Shown in pieces: positions 60,476 through 64,000 of a stretch of 64,000 nucleotides of DNA. The stretch comes from Flavobacterium sp. 20NA77.7 (GTDB lineage Bacteria > Bacteroidota > Bacteroidia > Flavobacteriales > Flavobacteriaceae): positions 620,001 through 684,000 of the forward strand of contig NZ_CP133721.1 of assembly GCF_031326205.1 (NCBI RefSeq). The letters are read 5' to 3'. The translations under genes and the position numbers were made by a program. Within the stretch, counting starts at the first letter, position 1; the number at the start of each line of letters is the position of its first letter. The notes under the pieces are model-generated. The model ran no database searches. It was given only the letters and a program-made list of their open reading frames with translations, and had not been told where the DNA came from.

Positions 60476-60483
60476 TACTTTTG
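60476..60483 (+). promoter_or_regulatory. -7 element of the efflux operon
   Basis: TACTTTTG fits TAnnTTTG and is 21 bases upstream of the ATG at 60505. It lies downstream of two CRP-like sites. Confidence 0.6.
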
Positions 60484-60504
60484 TTCGCAAATAAATTATG
60501 TACG

Positions 60505-61818
60505 ATGAAAAAAATCAAGTTACTATTAATATTAAGTATTTTGTTTGGAGTTGGAAAACTTCAAGCGCAAGATACATTGTCCATTTCAAAAAATGAGTTG
60601 CTGCAAAAAGTCATTGAGAAAAATCTCCAAATCAAAGCAACAGAAAAAGCGTTTCAGTCAGCTCGTGCAGATTATCGTCAGTCAAACGCACTTTTTTTAC
60701 CAAACATCAATGTTTCGCATACGGGAATTTCCACTACAAATCCTTTAATGGCTTTTGGTTCAAAATTAAATCAGGAAATTTTAACCGCCTCCGATTTTAA
60801 TCCAGCGTTGTTAAATGACCCTGCTAAAACGCAAAACTTCGCTACTCGTATTGAAGTACAACAACCCTTAATCAATTTAGATGGTTTATACGGTCGTCAA
60901 GCGGCTAAAGCTAAAATGGATGCTTTTCAATTACAAACCGAACGTACTATAGAATATTTGAAACTAGAAGTGTCAAAAGCTTATATGCAATTGCAATTGG
61001 CTTATAAAGCGGTTTCGGTTTTAGAAAAAGCAAATTCAACAGCAAAAGGAAACTTAAAATTAGTTGAAAACTATTTCAAAAATTGCATGTTGCAAAAAAC
61101 AGATTTGCTAAACGTGCAAGTTCGTGTAAATGAAATTACAAATCAATTGCAGTATGCCAAATCGAATGTGCAAAACGCATCTGAATATTTAGCGTTTCTT
61201 CTGAATGAAGATATGGCTGGAAAAACCTACAAGCCTACCGAAGCTTTAGATAACGTAATTGCCATAGAAAGTATAAATTCCACAATTTCTGATTGCAGAA
61301 AGGATATTCAAGCAATGCAAAAATCTTCGGAAGCGTACAAAAAAATGCTACAATCTTCAAAATTTGGATTCTTACCAAGATTAAATGCTTTTGGAAGTTA
61401 TGAATTGTATGACCAACATGTGTTTCAAACTTCAGCAAAAGGTTATGTAGTAGGCGCACAATTATCATGGAATGTTTTTGACGGATTTAAATCTTTTGGA
61501 AAAACACAAAAAGCAAAAGCTGATTTTGAAAAAGCCGAAATTGAAACCAACCAATATAAAAAACAAAGCCAATTAGAATTGAACAAAACCAATCGCCAAT
61601 TGGTAGATGCTGAAAATAAAGTGAATTTATCCAAATTAGCCTTTGAACAATCGCAAGAAGCTTTTAGAATTCGCCAAAACAGATTCGCACAAGGATTAGA
61701 AAAAACAACCGATTTATTACTAGCTGAAACGCAAATGGCACAAAAAGAATTAGAGCATTTGCAAGCTGTTTTTGAATATAACTTTACCAAACAATACTTA
61801 CAATTTTTAACTAAATAA
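60505..61818 (+). CDS. TolC family outer-membrane efflux protein
   Basis: I chose the ATG at 60505 (MKKIKLLLILSILFGVG, 437 residues with signal peptide ending GKLQAQ). An upstream in-frame TTG falls in the -7 element and is not needed. Two OEP repeats with long helices are visible (VIEKNLQIKATEKAFQSAR; LEVSKAYMQLQLAYKAVSV; DFEKAEIETNQYKKQSQLEL; AFRIRQNRFAQGLEKTTDLL). It forms the outer-membrane channel of the adjacent RND pump. It is followed by a hairpin and then the adaptor gene. Confidence 0.9.
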   Translation: MKKIKLLLILSILFGVGKLQAQDTLSISKNELLQKVIEKNLQIKATEKAFQSARADYRQSNALFLPNINVSHTGISTTNPLMAFGSKLNQEILTASDFNPALLNDPAKTQNFATRIEVQQPLINLDGLYGRQAAKAKMDAFQLQTERTIEYLKLEVSKAYMQLQLAYKAVSVLEKANSTAKGNLKLVENYFKNCMLQKTDLLNVQVRVNEITNQLQYAKSNVQNASEYLAFLLNEDMAGKTYKPTEALDNVIAIESINSTISDCRKDIQAMQKSSEAYKKMLQSSKFGFLPRLNAFGSYELYDQHVFQTSAKGYVVGAQLSWNVFDGFKSFGKTQKAKADFEKAEIETNQYKKQSQLELNKTNRQLVDAENKVNLSKLAFEQSQEAFRIRQNRFAQGLEKTTDLLLAETQMAQKELEHLQAVFEYNFTKQYLQFLTK

Positions 61819-61822
61819 TCTT

Positions 61823-61848
61823 CCTGCAAGGTTTTTTAACCTTGTAGG
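61823..61848. repeat. hairpin between tolC-like and adaptor genes
   Basis: CCTGCAAGGTT pairs with AACCTTGTAGG (one G-U) around TTTT, right after the TolC-like stop. There is no downstream T-run, so it may act as a partial terminator or mRNA processing/stability element inside the operon. Similar palindromes recur in flavobacterial spacers as I recall. Confidence 0.7.
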
Positions 61849-61867
61849 TATAAACAAACAAATAAAT

Positions 61868-62950
61868 ATGAAAAAAATAATAACAATCATCACTTTATCA
61901 TCACTAATCTTAACTTCTTGTGGAAGTGATAAAAAAGAAAATGTAGCTGATTTACCTGCAATTCCAGTAAAAGTAGCTGGAAATACTGAAAATTCAAACA
62001 GCGCATATATAACAGCAAGTGGTAAAATCGAATCGGAAAATAGTGCGAATCTAAGCACAAGAATGATGGGATATGTAACCAAAGTGAATGTAAAAGTGGG
62101 ACAAAATGTTTCGGCTGGACAACTTTTGGTAAGCATCAATAATACTGATTTACAAGCAAAAAAAGCACAAGTGGATGCTTCAATCACACAAGCAACTGCG
62201 GGTTATAATAATGCTAAGAAAGATTATGATCGTTTTGTGAATTTGTTTGCACAACAATCGGCTTCGCAAAAAGAATTGGACGACATGACGGCTCGCTATG
62301 AAATGGCAAAAGCAGGTTTAGAAGCAGTCAAACAAATGCGTAATGAAGTGATGGCGCAGTTTTCTTATTCAAATATTACGGCTCCCTTTTCAGGAACGGT
62401 AACCAATACTTTCGTAAAAGAAGGTGATATGGCTAATCCAGGAATGCCTTTAGTAAGTATTGAAGGCGCTTCAAGATTACAAGTAACAGCAATGGTTTCA
62501 GAAAGCGATATTTCGAATGTAAAAAATGGAATGTCGGTTAAAATCAATGTAAAATCGTTAAACAAAGAAGTTGCTGGAAAAGTATCCGAAGTGAGTTTAT
62601 CCGCAAAAAACACAGGTGGACAATATTTGGTGAAAGTAACTTTGGACAAAATGGATAAACAAATTTTATCTGGAATGTTTGTCAATGTGCAATTTCCAAC
62701 GGCTAAAAAAGAAGTAACTTCTGTGAAATCGGATGTAGTTATGATTCCTGAGAGCGCATTAGTAAGACAAGGTCAATTGTCAGGAATTTATACTATTGGG
62801 AATGATAATATAGCTATTTTAAGATGGTTGCGTATTGGTAAAACATTTGGCAATCAAGTAGAAGTGTTATCAGGATTAGCAGCAGACGAACAATATATCG
62901 TTTCAGCTGAAGGAAAATTATTTAACGGAGCAAAGGTTAGTGTTCAGTAA
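61868..62950 (+). CDS. RND efflux periplasmic adaptor (HlyD/MFP family)
   Basis: This 360-residue lipoprotein (SSLILTSCGSDK, Cys near 19) has the adaptor layout: a lipoyl-like half motif (GYVTKVNVKVGQNVSAGQLL), a helical hairpin (about 100-155), the second lipoyl half (FSYSNITAPFSGTVTNTFVK, EGDMANPGMPLVSI), a beta-barrel and a membrane-proximal domain. It bridges the inner-membrane pump and the TolC-like channel. Cargo cannot be told; the thioredoxin neighbours do not decide it. Confidence 0.9.
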   Translation: MKKIITIITLSSLILTSCGSDKKENVADLPAIPVKVAGNTENSNSAYITASGKIESENSANLSTRMMGYVTKVNVKVGQNVSAGQLLVSINNTDLQAKKAQVDASITQATAGYNNAKKDYDRFVNLFAQQSASQKELDDMTARYEMAKAGLEAVKQMRNEVMAQFSYSNITAPFSGTVTNTFVKEGDMANPGMPLVSIEGASRLQVTAMVSESDISNVKNGMSVKINVKSLNKEVAGKVSEVSLSAKNTGGQYLVKVTLDKMDKQILSGMFVNVQFPTAKKEVTSVKSDVVMIPESALVRQGQLSGIYTIGNDNIAILRWLRIGKTFGNQVEVLSGLAADEQYIVSAEGKLFNGAKVSVQ

Positions 62951-63038
62951 TTAGTAATCAGTTTTCAGTCGCAGTTTTCAGTTTTAAGCATTGCCTTTTA
63001 AACTTTTAAACTCATAAACTTTTAAACAAATAAATATC
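62951..63038. other. repetitive spacer between adaptor and pump genes
   Basis: It holds short-period repeats (CAGTTTTCAGT-like units near 62959-62983; AACTTTTAAACT-like units near 63000-63027), of the same character as the spacers next to gap and murB. No gene or clear terminator is seen. Confidence 0.45.
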
Positions 63039-64000
63039 ATGCAAGAAGGTATATCAGGTAAAATAGCCAATTTTTTCATCAACTCAAAACTAACCATTTT
63101 ATTAATGGTAGCGTTGATGATTATTGGTACATACAGTTCGTTCTTAATTCCAAGAGAAGAAGAACCGCAAATTAATGTTCCAATGGCCGACGTAATGGTG
63201 GGTTATCCAGGGGCAAGTCCAAGCGAAGTAGAAAGTAGAGTAATTAAACCACTTGAAAAAGTAATTTCAAACATCAAAGGAGTAGAGCACATTCACAGTA
63301 TGGCAATGAACGGTCAAGCCATGATGGTGGTTCAGTTTTATGTAGGACAAAATAGTGAAGATTCCTATGTGAAATTATATGACGAATTGATGAAACATCA
63401 AAATATGTTTCCGCAAGGGGTGTATCAACCTATGGTGAAAACACGTGCTATTGATGACGTTCCTATGTTGGGATTAACGCTTTGGAGTGAAAAATATGAT
63501 GATTTCCAATTGCGTCAAATTGCAGAAGAAGTTACTTCGGAAGTTGAAAAAGTAAAAGATGTTGCTATTACCAAAGAAATTGGAGGAAGAACCCGCGAAT
63601 TGAAAGTGGTTTTAGACAAAGATAAAATGGCTGAAAATGGGGTAGATGCTTTAAGCATTATGCAGATGATTCAGGCCAATAACGGAAGTTCGCAATCAGG
63701 GAGTTTTGTTCAAAATGACACGGAATATTTAGTTACAACCGGTAAATTTTTAAATACTTCTGAAGATGTAGAAAATTTGGTAGTGGGTGTAAATAACAAT
63801 ATGCCAGTTTATTTAAAACAAGTGGCTGCTATTCAAGATGGTCCACAAACACCAAAGAATTATGTGTCTTTTGGTTACGGAAAAGCGAATGAAAAATTTG
63901 CTAAAAACAATTCTGAATATCCAGCAGTAACCATTTCTATTGCAAAAGTAAAAGGTGCCGATGCAATGAAAATTTCGGAGAAAATTCTGGATAGAGTAGA
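63039..64000 (+). CDS. RND efflux inner-membrane permease (3'-truncated)
   Basis: The frame runs open from the ATG at 63039 to the window end (320 codons). It starts MQEGISGKIANFFINSKLT with a first membrane helix (about 18-36), then SSFLIPREEEPQINVPMADV, VGYPGASPSEVESRVIKPLE and VEHIHSMAMNGQAMMVVQF, all standard for the first porter subdomains of AcrB-like RND pumps. MADVMVGYPGASPSEVE matches heavy-metal or hydrophobe-type RND members in Bacteroidota. About 700 further residues should lie beyond the window. Confidence 0.92.
   Translation, partial: MQEGISGKIANFFINSKLTILLMVALMIIGTYSSFLIPREEEPQINVPMADVMVGYPGASPSEVESRVIKPLEKVISNIKGVEHIHSMAMNGQAMMVVQFYVGQNSEDSYVKLYDELMKHQNMFPQGVYQPMVKTRAIDDVPMLGLTLWSEKYDDFQLRQIAEEVTSEVEKVKDVAITKEIGGRTRELKVVLDKDKMAENGVDALSIMQMIQANNGSSQSGSFVQNDTEYLVTTGKFLNTSEDVENLVVGVNNNMPVYLKQVAAIQDGPQTPKNYVSFGYGKANEKFAKNNSEYPAVTISIAKVKGADAMKISEKILDRV

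Noticed and set aside
60481..60504. TTG start for the TolC-like gene
   Set aside because: It falls inside the -7 promoter element; the ATG at 60505 gives a proper signal peptide.

Overview
The window is about 64 kb of AT-rich chromosomal DNA from a member of the Bacteroidota, most likely a Flavobacteriaceae bacterium close to Flavobacterium. The evidence is a type IX secretion (T9SS) C-terminal sorting domain, TonB-dependent/OMP_b-brl_3 outer-membrane proteins, promoters of the Bacteroidota type (TTG-N19-TAnnTTTG), the parA-parB-DUF5683-dapB-lepB-wbqC gene order, and DUF families typical of flavobacteria. I see no rRNA, insertion sequence, CRISPR array or prophage. There is one tRNA gene (Thr, TGT anticodon).

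Layout. 1-8.5 kb: a cell-surface block with a truncated LamG-like protein, a T9SS cargo protein, a small beta-barrel protein, a 1847-residue tail-fibre-like protein holding three near-identical 123-residue repeats, and a glycine-rich secreted protein. 8.6-19.4 kb: purine nucleoside phosphorylase, a TPR hybrid histidine kinase, GAPDH, lipoyl synthase, a TonB-like protein, an ECF-type sigma factor overlapping a glycosyltransferase, MurB, a rhodanese-thioredoxin lipoprotein and RecF. 19.6-25.6 kb: a TPR protein and RibH, then MutL, two tandem rhomboid proteases and an endo/exonuclease/phosphatase-family protein. 25.5-31.1 kb, minus strand: the parAB-DUF5683-dapB-lepB-wbqC operon, with a perfect 23-bp inverted repeat between lepB and wbqC. 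31.2-34.1 kb: idi, queD, bcp, manA, a small conserved protein and tRNA-Thr. 34.1-40.3 kb: mostly minus-strand genes (pentapeptide protein, DUF4369 lipoprotein, M61 peptidase, DUF2805, AlkB-like, EamA transporter, LysR regulator). 40.4-43.2 kb: DUF6671, Sua5/TsaC-like and SbtA-type bicarbonate permease genes divergent from the LysR gene. 43.2-50.6 kb: DUF2721, HtpG, an unknown secreted protein, an ABC ATPase, FabH and two small lipoproteins, followed by a second copy of the fabH 3' end. 50.7-59.7 kb: a TonB-dependent receptor, ArgS and a cell-envelope acyl-transfer cluster (two SGNH hydrolases, one with LysM, plus an MBOAT acyltransferase). 59.7-64 kb: a DUF2892-like/thioredoxin/DUF6132 trio and a TolC-HlyD-RND efflux operon cut by the window end. 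Both of the last two units are preceded by the same CRP-like palindrome.

The observations most worth following are: (i) the cassette of two lipoproteins bounded by a 96-bp duplication of the fabH 3' end whose seven differences are all synonymous; (ii) the TGTAA-N6-TTACA palindromes placed near -42 at two adjacent promoters, which suggest one Crp/Fnr-type activator for the thioredoxin and efflux units; (iii) the LysR / DUF6671 / Sua5 / SbtA module, in which a bicarbonate transporter sits next to an enzyme that consumes bicarbonate; and (iv) the recently expanded 369-bp repeats of the giant fibre gene. All functional calls are by reading protein motifs; no database search was possible.
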